A stretch of DNA of 64,000 nucleotides from an uncultured Acidimicrobiales bacterium. Its GTDB lineage: Bacteria; Actinomycetota; Acidimicrobiia; Acidimicrobiales; SZUA-35. The stretch lies in contig CALKTH010000075.1 of NCBI GenBank assembly GCA_937997485.1, positions 27,813 through 91,812 on the forward strand, given 5' to 3'. Shown in pieces: positions 32,912 through 40,839 of the stretch (within the stretch, counting starts at the first letter, position 1; the number at the start of each line of letters is the position of its first letter). The notes beneath the pieces are model-generated. The model worked only from the letters and a program-made list of their open reading frames with translations. It did no database searches and was not told where the DNA came from. The position numbers and the translations under genes are program-made.

Positions 32912-33760
32912 TCAGGAGGCAGCGGCGCTGAGCGCTTCGCCCGCAATCGTGATGCGGTGCATGAGGCGGCGGTGCCCCTGGTAGTCGTTGAGCGCCCAAT
33001 GCCACGTGCTGCGGTTGTCCCACATGGCGAGCGATCCCTCGTCCCAGGAGAACTGGTAGTCGAACCCACCTTCGGCGGTGTGGCCCAGCAAATAGTCGAT
33101 CAACGGGCGGGACTCTTCTTCTGTCCACTCGTGCCCGTCGGCGGAGATCAGCCGGGTCGTGAACGCCAGGTTCACATACAGCAGTTTCTGCCCAGTGGTC
33201 GGGTGCTTGATCACCACCGGATGGATTGCGCTGCCGACGTTCTCCGGATTCTGCAAACGGTTGTCGGCCTTGTCCATGTGCTTCGACCCAGCACCGAAGA
33301 TATGCACGTTCGTGTGATGAGCGGAAAGCGTCTCGAGCGTGGCCTTGAGCCCGTCAGAGAGTGCGTCGTAGGCGGCAGCAACGCTGAGGAACCGGGTGTC
33401 TCCACCCTCGGGTGGCACCTCGCGGGCCAGCAGGATTGACCCCTTGGCTGGGATCTGGTCGTAGCTGTGATCGGTGTGCCAACCACCGCCGATGTTGCCA
33501 AGTTGGTCCGGCTCTTTGAGCACCTGAGCGATCTGAGGGTGGGTCTCCACCGGCTGGAAGAACTTGTTCACATCAATCGGCGCGAAACGCTCGGCAAAGG
33601 TGATGTGATCGTCGGGTGTGAGCTCCTGATCACGGAAGAAGAGCACACCGTGCTGCCCCCACGCCTGGAGCAGAGTTGCGGTGTCGCCGTCGGTGAGTCG
33701 ACGAATATCGATCTCGGAGACCTCAGCGCCAACGTGCTCAGAAACGGGGGTGATCTTCAC
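32912..33760 (-). CDS. TauD/TfdA family Fe(II)/2OG dioxygenase
   Basis: A 282-residue protein with an ATG start, full length for the family. The iron-binding HTDHSY (HxD, about 95-100) and the distal His of STWHWALNDYQGHRRLMHR are present, with the oxoglutarate-binding Arg following. The N-terminal HGVLFFRDQELTPDDHITFAERF is typical. Relatives desulfonate taurine or hydroxylate alkyl sulfates and phenoxyacetates. The substrate is not clear from context. Confidence 0.9.
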   Translation of the reverse strand: MKITPVSEHVGAEVSEIDIRRLTDGDTATLLQAWGQHGVLFFRDQELTPDDHITFAERFAPIDVNKFFQPVETHPQIAQVLKEPDQLGNIGGGWHTDHSYDQIPAKGSILLAREVPPEGGDTRFLSVAAAYDALSDGLKATLETLSAHHTNVHIFGAGSKHMDKADNRLQNPENVGSAIHPVVIKHPTTGQKLLYVNLAFTTRLISADGHEWTEEESRPLIDYLLGHTAEGGFDYQFSWDEGSLAMWDNRSTWHWALNDYQGHRRLMHRITIAGEALSAAAS

Positions 33761-33806
33761 GTCGGCAACTTACATCAGAGGTTGTGACCCAGGAAAAGTG
33801 TCGAGA

Positions 33807-35465
33807 TCAGCCGTCGACAGGAATCGGGACGAGCCAATCGTTCGGTCCGCCGCCATCGGGATCGCCACAGCGGGTTCCTGCTGCAGGCATGACACCGTCG
33901 ATCACGTACTCGTTCACGATGTCGTCAATGCATGGGTCCGAGGTGAAGATCGTGTGGCCGGGGCCGTCGAAGCTGAGCAGCACGCTATCGGCCAGCAACC
34001 CGTCGAGCTCCACGGCGTTGCTGTACGGCGTGGCGTTGTCGCCCGTGCTGCCGATCACGAGGATCGGCGCCGAGCCGGTCGTGTCCAGTTCCGGGACTCC
34101 GTCGATATCCCCGGGGAAACGGTCGCAGTAGATCGCCCCTGGCATCCCGCCGAACGTCGGCGACAGCTCGTAGGCATCATCGAGCAGCTGAGCGATCGAC
34201 GCATCGTTCGCCGAACCTCCGCCATCAGCACAGATGACCGAGAAGAACAGACCCTCGTCGAACCCGCCGGCGAAGAGGTCGGCGTAGTCGAGAATCGGGT
34301 CGACGTTGCCCTCGGCCAGCGCGGCGACCACCTGGGAGAAGAAGGATCCGATCAGTTCGGGGTTCACATACGTGGTCTGGATCGTGGACGTCAGCAGGTC
34401 GACCGGTCCGTAGGTTTCGCCGTTGGCGATCTCAATCGGGTTCGCTTCAAGCTCGGCGGCGAGCCGGTTGATGGTGTTGAGCAGACCGGCCTCGCTGAGC
34501 GCGCAGTCGAGCGCCTCGCTACACCCCTGATCCAACCGCTGCGCCGCCTCTTCGATGGCAGCCAACTGCGACAGCGTCCCCTCGTCACCCCAATCGTTGG
34601 GGGCCACCGCACCGTCGAGGACGAGGGCCCGAGTGTTCTCGGGGAACAAGGTCGCGTACACCCAGCCGAGTTGTGTGCCATAGCTGAAGCCGACGTAGGT
34701 GAGCTCCTCGTCACCAACGGCAGAGCGCATCAGGTCGAGGTCACGGGCAACAGCCACGGTCCCCAAGTCATTCACGATCGCGCTGTCGGCGATACACGCC
34801 ATGAGCCGGTCCCAGCTCGCCAAGCCGTCAACGACGTCGTCGTCGAACCCGTCGGTGGGGTCGATCAACTCGGTTGGCTCATCGCCGATCTCGGCATCGC
34901 ACCCCAGACCTGCAGACTCCTCGACGCCGCGAGGATCGAACGAGACGATGTCGAACCGTCGTTGCATCTCCTCGGGGAAGAACGGAGCGAAGCCGAGAAT
35001 CTGCTGGGTGCCCTCTCCCCCGGGCCCGCCGAAGTTCACGAAGACAGATCCGATGCGCTCATCCGCTGAACCGGTGGCCGGAACTCGAGCCATGGCGATG
35101 TCAATGGTCGGGCCGCTCGGATCGTCATGGTTGATCGGCACGGTGAGCGAACCGCACTCGCCACCGCCGCACGGCGTCCAACTGATCGTGGCCACCGCAT
35201 CAGCCTCGCCACCACCGTCAGTGTTGTCATCACGGCTGCCGTCATCGCCACCATCCGGTGACGGCGCCGCCGTCGTGTTCGACGAGTCACTCTCGTCTTC
35301 GGGCAGCGGAGTCTCAGAACCAGAGAGGGCTTCTTCCGTGGACGCTGCCGGCTGATCGCTGCTGCTGTCGGTGCAGGCGGCGGCAACGAGTGCGAGGGCC
35401 AGCAGGGCAGCGAGGGCAAACCTCACCCTTCCGAGCGGCTGGCGGGAAACGATCTCGTGCGGCAT
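33807..35465 (-). CDS. secreted alpha/beta hydrolase, TAP-like peptidase family
   Basis: A 552-residue lipoprotein with an ATG start. The signal peptide ends with a lipobox (VAAAC, Cys31), followed by a Ser/Asp/Gly-rich linker to about residue 90. The catalytic elbow is GFSYGTQLGW (Ser261); the C-terminal TAP-like domain carries the Asp (GSTGDNATPYSNA) and His (DGPGHTIF) of the triad. VNFGGPGG supplies the oxyanion hole. Relatives are tripeptidyl aminopeptidases (SlpD/E type) of actinobacteria. A likely role is peptide or ester cleavage at the cell surface. Confidence 0.85.
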   Translation of the reverse strand: MPHEIVSRQPLGRVRFALAALLALALVAAACTDSSSDQPAASTEEALSGSETPLPEDESDSSNTTAAPSPDGGDDGSRDDNTDGGGEADAVATISWTPCGGGECGSLTVPINHDDPSGPTIDIAMARVPATGSADERIGSVFVNFGGPGGEGTQQILGFAPFFPEEMQRRFDIVSFDPRGVEESAGLGCDAEIGDEPTELIDPTDGFDDDVVDGLASWDRLMACIADSAIVNDLGTVAVARDLDLMRSAVGDEELTYVGFSYGTQLGWVYATLFPENTRALVLDGAVAPNDWGDEGTLSQLAAIEEAAQRLDQGCSEALDCALSEAGLLNTINRLAAELEANPIEIANGETYGPVDLLTSTIQTTYVNPELIGSFFSQVVAALAEGNVDPILDYADLFAGGFDEGLFFSVICADGGGSANDASIAQLLDDAYELSPTFGGMPGAIYCDRFPGDIDGVPELDTTGSAPILVIGSTGDNATPYSNAVELDGLLADSVLLSFDGPGHTIFTSDPCIDDIVNEYVIDGVMPAAGTRCGDPDGGGPNDWLVPIPVDG

Positions 35466-35543
35466 GCAAGCATCAACTTTCAGGCGGGCGAAGCGGCAAG
35501 GGTAGAGCGATGGGTCTGCCAGCCGGGATCACGCACCCCTGCC

Positions 35544-35622
35544 GAAATTTCGTCTCCAGCCCACCGTTCCGGTGGGCTGGCACCGCCAGAACGAGGCTGA
35601 GGTCGTCCAGCGCAGCAGTTTC
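35544..35622 (+). repeat. 79-base dispersed structured element, copy 1
   Basis: This copy lies in the divergent region between the TAP hydrolase and amphi-Trp genes. It begins GAAATTTCGT and ends GTTTC; the ends can pair (GAAAT with RTTTC). The core is an 11-bp hairpin CCAGCCCACCG (35556-35566), loop TTC, CGGTGGGCTGG (35570-35580). A second small stem GCTG/CAGC (35596-35599/35608-35611) encloses the conserved AGGTCG. Two other copies align without gaps. Confidence 0.75.
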
Positions 35623-35705
35623 GAGCAGCACAGTCGACGACGAGGATCGCGACGAGCTCGACAAGGTGCGCCGCTCTTGGGCGCGGCCGTGCGAGGCTTT
35701 CGGCC

Positions 35706-35921
35706 ATGGCTGATCGAGACATTGAGAAGAACGTTCCCACCACCCAATTCGTGGACACACTCCGGCGCCTCGCCGACGCGCTCGAAGCTGGCGAGTCGTT
35801 CCGCGTGCAGGTGCAGAACAAGCGGTTCACGATCCCGGCCGATGCCACCATCGTCGTCGAGCACGAGATCGACGGTGGCGATGAAGAGTTCGCGATGGAA
35901 CTCCAGTGGGCGGCTGACTGA
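35706..35921 (+). CDS. amphi-Trp domain-containing protein
   Basis: A 71-residue acidic protein with an ATG start. It shows the amphi-Trp domain pattern: VDTLRRLADALEAGESFRVQ, then RFTIPADATIVVEHE and a terminal FAMELQWAAD, where the conserved Trp ends an amphipathic strand. The domain occurs as a single small protein in many archaea and bacteria; its function is not known. The PhnA-like gene follows after 38 bases. Confidence 0.8.
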   Translation: MADRDIEKNVPTTQFVDTLRRLADALEAGESFRVQVQNKRFTIPADATIVVEHEIDGGDEEFAMELQWAAD

Positions 35922-35959
35922 GGGCTGCAGTCTCCGGATCACGAGATACACACCTCGGC

Positions 35960-36283
35960 ATGGACACCGGCGAGATCTGCCCTATCTGCACGATGACCGA
36001 CATCCTCGATGCAGGCGACGGCTACGAGTGCAGCGTGTGTGGTCACGAATGGATGAAGGCTGATCAGGACGAGCTGGTCGTCACGGACGCCAACGGCAAG
36101 GTGCTCGCTGCCGGCGACGACATCACCCTCGTGAAGGATCTCAAGATCAACGGCAAGAGCGGCAAGCTCAAAGTCGGCACCAAGATTCGCGGCATCCGTC
36201 TCGTCGATGGTGATCATCCCATCGAGGGCAAGGTGGAGGGCCGGGCCATGCTGATCCGGTCCGAGTTCGTCAAGAAGGCCTGA
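35960..36283 (+). CDS. yjdM: PhnA/YjdM-family zinc-ribbon protein
   Basis: A 107-residue protein with an ATG start and the full PhnA-domain order. The zinc ribbon is CPICTMTDI...YECSVCGHEW (about 7-31), with four cysteines. The C-terminal domain has VVTDANGKVLAAGDDITLVKDL, KVGTKIRGIRLVDGDHPIEGKVEG and a final SEFVKKA, as in Escherichia coli YjdM (formerly PhnA). Despite the old name it is not a phosphonoacetate hydrolase, and its function is unclear. The next gene (PhyH) starts 5 bases later, so an operon is likely. Confidence 0.87.
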   Translation: MDTGEICPICTMTDILDAGDGYECSVCGHEWMKADQDELVVTDANGKVLAAGDDITLVKDLKINGKSGKLKVGTKIRGIRLVDGDHPIEGKVEGRAMLIRSEFVKKA

Positions 36284-36288
36284 ACGTC

Positions 36289-37089
36289 GTGGCCACGCCA
36301 TGGACCATCGAAGGCGACTGGGCACGAGACGGCGCAGTGTGTGTCCGCAACGCGTTCTCAGCAGAACAGATCGCTCTGGCAACCGAGGCGATCGAGGCCA
36401 ACCTTGCCGACCTGTCACCCCTGGCCAAGCGGGCGAGCGCAAAGGACGACGGCGCGTTCATCGAGGACTTTCGGAACTGGCAAAGGATTCCGGCGATGGA
36501 GCGATTCATCCGAACGTCCCCGGGAGCGGCCATCGCTGCCGAACTGACTCGCTCAACGCGAGTTCGGCTCTACCACGACCACCTCTTGGTGAAGGAGCCG
36601 GGAACCACACAACACACGCCGTTCCACCAAGATCAGCCGTACTACAACGTGGCCGGGCAGCAAAACGCCAGCATGTGGCTTCCGGTTGACCCGGTGAACC
36701 GGGCGACCACTCTCGAGTTCGTCGCCGGCACCCATCGGGGTCCGTGGTTCATGCCCCGCACCTTCCTTGACGAAGAGGCCCGCTGGTTCCCTCCCGGGTC
36801 GCTGGCGGAGATGCCCGACTTCGTTGCCAATCCGGAGCGATGGCGCATCATCGGCTGGGAGCTCGAACCGGGAGATGCGGTGTTCTTCGACATGCTGTCC
36901 GTGCACCGCTCGGCCGGTGTCTCGGGGACCAACCGCCGACGCGTGCTCTCCGTTCGCTACCTGGGCGACGACATGGTGCATGCACCCCGGCGCTGGACGA
37001 CGTCACCACCGTTCCCCGATCTCGAAGACGAGCTGGCGCCTGGCGCACCAATGAACCATCCCCTGTTCCCTGTCCTCTTCGAGCGTTGA
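36289..37089 (+). CDS. phytanoyl-CoA dioxygenase (PhyH) family protein
   Basis: A 266-residue Fe(II)/2OG oxygenase with a GTG start at 36289, 5 bases after the yjdM stop. The iron motif is FHQDQPYY (HxD, His and Asp at about 109-111) and the distal His is in LSVHRSAGVSGTNRRR, with the oxoglutarate-binding Arg following. The family hydroxylates carboxylate or acyl-CoA substrates, often ectoine or phytanate-like. Substrate not determined. It is convergent with zwf, 2 bases apart. Confidence 0.87.
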   Translation: MATPWTIEGDWARDGAVCVRNAFSAEQIALATEAIEANLADLSPLAKRASAKDDGAFIEDFRNWQRIPAMERFIRTSPGAAIAAELTRSTRVRLYHDHLLVKEPGTTQHTPFHQDQPYYNVAGQQNASMWLPVDPVNRATTLEFVAGTHRGPWFMPRTFLDEEARWFPPGSLAEMPDFVANPERWRIIGWELEPGDAVFFDMLSVHRSAGVSGTNRRRVLSVRYLGDDMVHAPRRWTTSPPFPDLEDELAPGAPMNHPLFPVLFER

Positions 37090-37091
37090 CG

Positions 37092-38564
37092 TCAGCCCTT
37101 GCTGCGCCAGGCTCGCTCGAATGGGAGGCGCCAGGCTCGAGGGGCGATGAGTTGGTGGATCTGGTTGGGGCCCCACGTTCCTTCGGCGTAGGGGCGCACG
37201 GGGGGCGGCTGATCGATGAGATCCTTGGAAACTTCCCACAGGCGTTCCACGCCCTCCGCCGTCGTGAAGAGCGTTCGATCGCCCCGCACGGCGTCGAGAA
37301 TCAGGCGCTCGTAGGCCTCGAGCACGTCGTTGCTCCACTCTGTTTCTTCCACGGAAAACTGCATCGAGACCTTGTCGAGCCGGAAGCCAGGACCCGGACG
37401 CTTGCCGTAGAACGAAAGTGACATACGGGACTCGTCGGCCAAGTCAAAAGTCAGATGGTCCGGACCCGACTGGCCGACGCCCGAGCCCTTGGGGAACATC
37501 GACTTCGGCGGCTCCTTGAACGCGATCGAGATGATGCGCTTGCCAACGGCCATGTTCTTGCCGGTGCGGAGGTAGAAGGGCACCCCCGCCCAACGCCAGT
37601 TATCCACGAAGCAACGCAAGGCGATGAACGTCTCGGTCTCCGACTCTGGATCCACGCCCTCCTCATTTCGATAGCCCGCGTACTGACCGCGCACAACGTC
37701 GTCGGGGCCGATCGGCAGCATCGAGCGAAAGACCTTGTTCTTCTCTTCGGTGATCGCGGCCGGGTCGAGCGAGGTTGGCGCCTCCATTGCGGTGAAGGCC
37801 ATGACTTGGAAGAGATGCGTCACCACCATGTCTCGATACGCCCCCGTTGCCTCGTAGAAAGCAGCTCGCTGCTCGAGCCCGAGTTCTTCGGGAACGTCGA
37901 TCTGAATGTGATCGATCATGTTGCGGTGCCAGATCGGTTCGAAGAGGCCGTTGGCGAAACGGAAGGCGAGGATGTTGAGCGCTGCCTCCTTGCCAAGGAA
38001 GTGGTCGATTCGGAAGACCTGTTCTTCGTCGAAGACCTCATGGACCGAGGCGTTGAGTTCCTGCGCACTCTCGAGGTCGGTGCCGAACGGCTTCTCCATG
38101 ATCACCCTTGAGCCTTCGACCAGGCCAGCCTCGTCAAGGGTGTTGATCACCGCAAGCGCAGCTCGAGGCGGAACGGAAAGGTAGTGCAAACGTTGCTGCG
38201 GGCCGTCGAGGTCCTTCTCCGCTTCGGCCACGGCGATCTTCAACGAGTCAGCCGTTCCACCCGGAGCCCACGTCAGCCGTTTGGCGAAGTTCTCCCAGTC
38301 CTCGTCCCGCAGGGTGTCTTCGAATTTGGTGAGTGACTCCCGAGCAAAGGCGACGAATGACTCTTGCGTGTGATCGTCGAGCGACGTTCCGACGATGCGC
38401 AAGTGAGGGAGCAAACCGACAGTGACCAACCGGAAGAGGCCGGGAAGCAACTTTCGCTTCGACAGATCGCCGGTGGCGCCAAAGAGCACGACGGTCGTGG
38501 GCGGACCCGGGTCGAGAGACGAGTGACGCTTGTTCAATCCACGAGAGCTCGAAGAGTCAGACAC
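37092..38564 (-). CDS. zwf: glucose-6-phosphate 1-dehydrogenase
   Basis: A 490-residue enzyme read from the GTG at 38564; the frame is open to 38879 but overlaps the nuclease-fold gene, which ends at 38608. It oxidises glucose 6-phosphate to 6-phosphogluconolactone with NADP+, the entry to the pentose phosphate pathway. The GATGDLSKRK nucleotide motif (29-38), EKPFG (157-161) and the active-site RIDHFLGKE (185-193, His188) are intact, and the C-terminal beta domain is complete. No other pentose-phosphate gene is adjacent. Confidence 0.95.
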   Translation of the reverse strand: MSDSSSSRGLNKRHSSLDPGPPTTVVLFGATGDLSKRKLLPGLFRLVTVGLLPHLRIVGTSLDDHTQESFVAFARESLTKFEDTLRDEDWENFAKRLTWAPGGTADSLKIAVAEAEKDLDGPQQRLHYLSVPPRAALAVINTLDEAGLVEGSRVIMEKPFGTDLESAQELNASVHEVFDEEQVFRIDHFLGKEAALNILAFRFANGLFEPIWHRNMIDHIQIDVPEELGLEQRAAFYEATGAYRDMVVTHLFQVMAFTAMEAPTSLDPAAITEEKNKVFRSMLPIGPDDVVRGQYAGYRNEEGVDPESETETFIALRCFVDNWRWAGVPFYLRTGKNMAVGKRIISIAFKEPPKSMFPKGSGVGQSGPDHLTFDLADESRMSLSFYGKRPGPGFRLDKVSMQFSVEETEWSNDVLEAYERLILDAVRGDRTLFTTAEGVERLWEVSKDLIDQPPPVRPYAEGTWGPNQIHQLIAPRAWRLPFERAWRSKG

Positions 38565-38607
38565 GTTCCAAGACTTCCACAGCGCTTCCCCAGATGCTGT
38601 GGCGCGC

Positions 38608-39459
38608 TCACGAAGTGGTTGGGTGCTTGGATCGTTCGGGTGCGTCGAACTCGATCCAGACGCCGTAGTGGTCAGAAGCCCAGAGCCTGTCGCGGGGCTG
38701 GTCGGCGAAGAGACCAGCGGAAGATACCGAACCGGTCCGTTCGTCATGGTCGCCAGAACCTTGCCGACCGACGAACAGGTAGTCGATCCGACACGTTGGT
38801 CCGTGCGCTTGCGGGACATGAGCGTTTCCAACGTCCCACGTGGGCATGGGCTCGTCGGAGCGGGCAGCCCACCAGGCATCGTGCAAGTCGAGCGCCCGAC
38901 CGCTTGGCGTTGCCCTCGTCGTCACCAACGAAACCTCCGCCGAGTCGTCCATCGCATTGAAGTCGCCGCACAACACGGGCGGTAGGTCACCCTCGGGGAT
39001 TGCCATCATCCCCTCGAGGGCGGCCTGTACCTGCAGGGTGCGGATGGCGGAGTGTGCCTCCGACGAGTTCAAGTGCAGGGTGGTGAACGGCAGGCGGCCG
39101 TATGGGGTGACGATGACGCAGTGAAGGGCGAGGCGCCCCTCATCTCGTGCATCCCCTGCCGGCAACCGAGTGATCGAGACGTGTTCGATCGGCCAGCGGG
39201 AGAGCACGGCGTTGCCGATTCCGACCGCGGAGTCGTCGATGCGCTCCTGCCATTTCTCCGGCGCGGAAGAGGGACCGAAGGCCACATGCCAGTCGAGATC
39301 GGCAGCAAGCTCTGCTGCCTGATTCCTCTCGGCGGTGTGCCAGACCTCCTGCAGCCCGATCACGTCGGCCCCCACAGCGAAGAGCTCCTGGGCGATTCGC
39401 GGCGCCCGCTCCCGCCACGGACCGAAGCGCCACCAGAGGTTCCAGGTCGCCAGGCGCAT
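38608..39459 (-). CDS. endonuclease/exonuclease/phosphatase family protein
   Basis: A 283-residue protein of the DNase I-like fold; the ATG at 39459 is used (a GTG directly precedes it). Motifs: ATWNLWW (start), ADVIGLQEVW (metal-binding Glu), VLCGDFNAMDD and the C-terminal ASDHYGVWIEF with Asp-His. All catalytic motifs for a Mg-dependent phosphodiesterase are present. It could act on DNA, sphingolipids or inositol phosphates. It is immediately followed on the same strand by zwf. Confidence 0.87.
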   Translation of the reverse strand: MRLATWNLWWRFGPWRERAPRIAQELFAVGADVIGLQEVWHTAERNQAAELAADLDWHVAFGPSSAPEKWQERIDDSAVGIGNAVLSRWPIEHVSITRLPAGDARDEGRLALHCVIVTPYGRLPFTTLHLNSSEAHSAIRTLQVQAALEGMMAIPEGDLPPVLCGDFNAMDDSAEVSLVTTRATPSGRALDLHDAWWAARSDEPMPTWDVGNAHVPQAHGPTCRIDYLFVGRQGSGDHDERTGSVSSAGLFADQPRDRLWASDHYGVWIEFDAPERSKHPTTS

Positions 39460-39479
39460 CACTGATGCCGACGCGGTCC

Positions 39480-40745
39480 CTATCTCGGTGTGAACTCAGC
39501 GGTGATGTGCTTGACGCCGTGGATGAATGATGAGGCCAGCGGGTCCGGCTCACTCGTGGTGTGAATGTCGGGCAGGCGCCGGAACAGCTCGGCGAACATC
39601 ACTTGGATCTCTCGACGAGCCAAATGTGCCCCGAGGCAGAAGTGAGGCCCAGGTCCACCGAATCCCAAATGTGGGTTGGGGTCTCGGCGAACATCGAAAC
39701 GAAGCGGGTCCGCGAACACGTCTGCGTCTCGGTTGGCTGCGATGTAGAACATCGAGAGCTTGTCACCCTCGCTGATCGGCTGACCATTGAGCAGCGTGTC
39801 CTGCGTGGCCGTGCGGCGCATGTAGCTCACGGGTGAGGCCAGGCGAACGATCTCCTCGACGGCAGTAGGGCCAATGCCAACAACGTCGGCAGCCCAAACG
39901 TCTCGTTGGTCTGGGTTGTCCGTGAGGTACTTGAGCCCCCAGCTAATGGCATTGCGCGTGGTCTCGTTGCCGGCCACCACGAGCAGGATGAAGAAGCTGG
40001 CGATGTCGGCCGAGCTGAGCTTCTCGCCCTCGACCTCTGCGTTCACCAGAATGGTCGTGAGATCGTCGGCGGTGCCTCCCTGCTTGGAGTTGGCGACGTC
40101 GGTCATGAGAGCGGTGAGTCCCATGCCGGCCTCCAGAATCTTGGTGAAGAAGTCGTCCGTCTCGGAGACGTACTCGGGATCGCCAGCACCGAGGATCACG
40201 TTCGTCTGATCGAACACGAAGTCGAGCTCGGTTTCTGGCACGCCCATGAGGTCGCACACGACCTTCAACGGCAAGCGAGCCGCAACGTCCACGACGAAGT
40301 CACAGGTGCCCTTCTCCTCGATCTCGTCGACGATCGAGGAAGCCAACGTCTCGACTCCGCCTTGGAGCTTGTTGAGCATGCGCGGCGTGAATCCGCTCGA
40401 GACGAGCTTGCGGAGGCGGGCATGGCGGGGATCGTCCATCACGATCATCGAGGAGAAGAACTCGTTGAACTCCATCGGCACGTCGTTCACCGTGATGCCT
40501 GCCGCCGAGGAGTAGAGCTGCGGGTTCTTGGACATCTCGAGAATGTCGGCATGGCGGGTGATGACCCACGAGCCTGCGCCCGTCGGGATGACGTCCGGAA
40601 TGTCCGAAGGCTCCTCCTCGCAGAAGACCGGTGGGAGGGCGCGCAGCTGAGCGAGGTCGTCCTCGATCGGACCGGATGGTCTCGTCCAGAAGGAGCGAAA
40701 GATGGGGTTGGGAAGCGCAGTCTCGGCGGCGGTCATGCCGGACAT
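39480..40745 (-). CDS. cytochrome P450 (CYP124/125/142-like)
   Basis: A 421-residue P450 read from the ATG at 40745, which has GGAAGGG just upstream; a long upstream frame overlaps the beta-lactamase-fold gene on the other strand. The I-helix oxygen-activation motif is AGNETTR (258-264), the K-helix ExxR is Glu298-Arg301, and the heme-binding loop is FGGPGPHFCLGAHLARR with Cys370. The PGPHFCLGAHLAR loop resembles the mycobacterial CYP124/125/142 group, which omega-hydroxylates methyl-branched lipids or cholesterol side chains. It needs ferredoxin and reductase partners that are not nearby. Confidence 0.9.
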   Translation of the reverse strand: MSGMTAAETALPNPIFRSFWTRPSGPIEDDLAQLRALPPVFCEEEPSDIPDVIPTGAGSWVITRHADILEMSKNPQLYSSAAGITVNDVPMEFNEFFSSMIVMDDPRHARLRKLVSSGFTPRMLNKLQGGVETLASSIVDEIEEKGTCDFVVDVAARLPLKVVCDLMGVPETELDFVFDQTNVILGAGDPEYVSETDDFFTKILEAGMGLTALMTDVANSKQGGTADDLTTILVNAEVEGEKLSSADIASFFILLVVAGNETTRNAISWGLKYLTDNPDQRDVWAADVVGIGPTAVEEIVRLASPVSYMRRTATQDTLLNGQPISEGDKLSMFYIAANRDADVFADPLRFDVRRDPNPHLGFGGPGPHFCLGAHLARREIQVMFAELFRRLPDIHTTSEPDPLASSFIHGVKHITAEFTPR

Positions 40746-40839
40746 GCTCGCCCTTCCACGCCGGCAGTGCCACTGGATGAGCCAGGATGTTCGCCCGAGC
40801 CACTTTGCCGACGACGGCGAGCGATGGTCAGATGCTTCG

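Noticed and set aside
35541..35622. Small conserved peptide (SPPFRWA-type) encoded by the repeat element
   Set aside because: The similarity in translation follows from the conserved nucleotide hairpin; the flanking frames are not conserved and there is no ribosome-binding site.
38565..38879. Upstream extension of zwf
   Set aside because: Overlaps the end of the nuclease-fold gene and shows no G6PDH similarity; the GTG at 38564 fits the family start.
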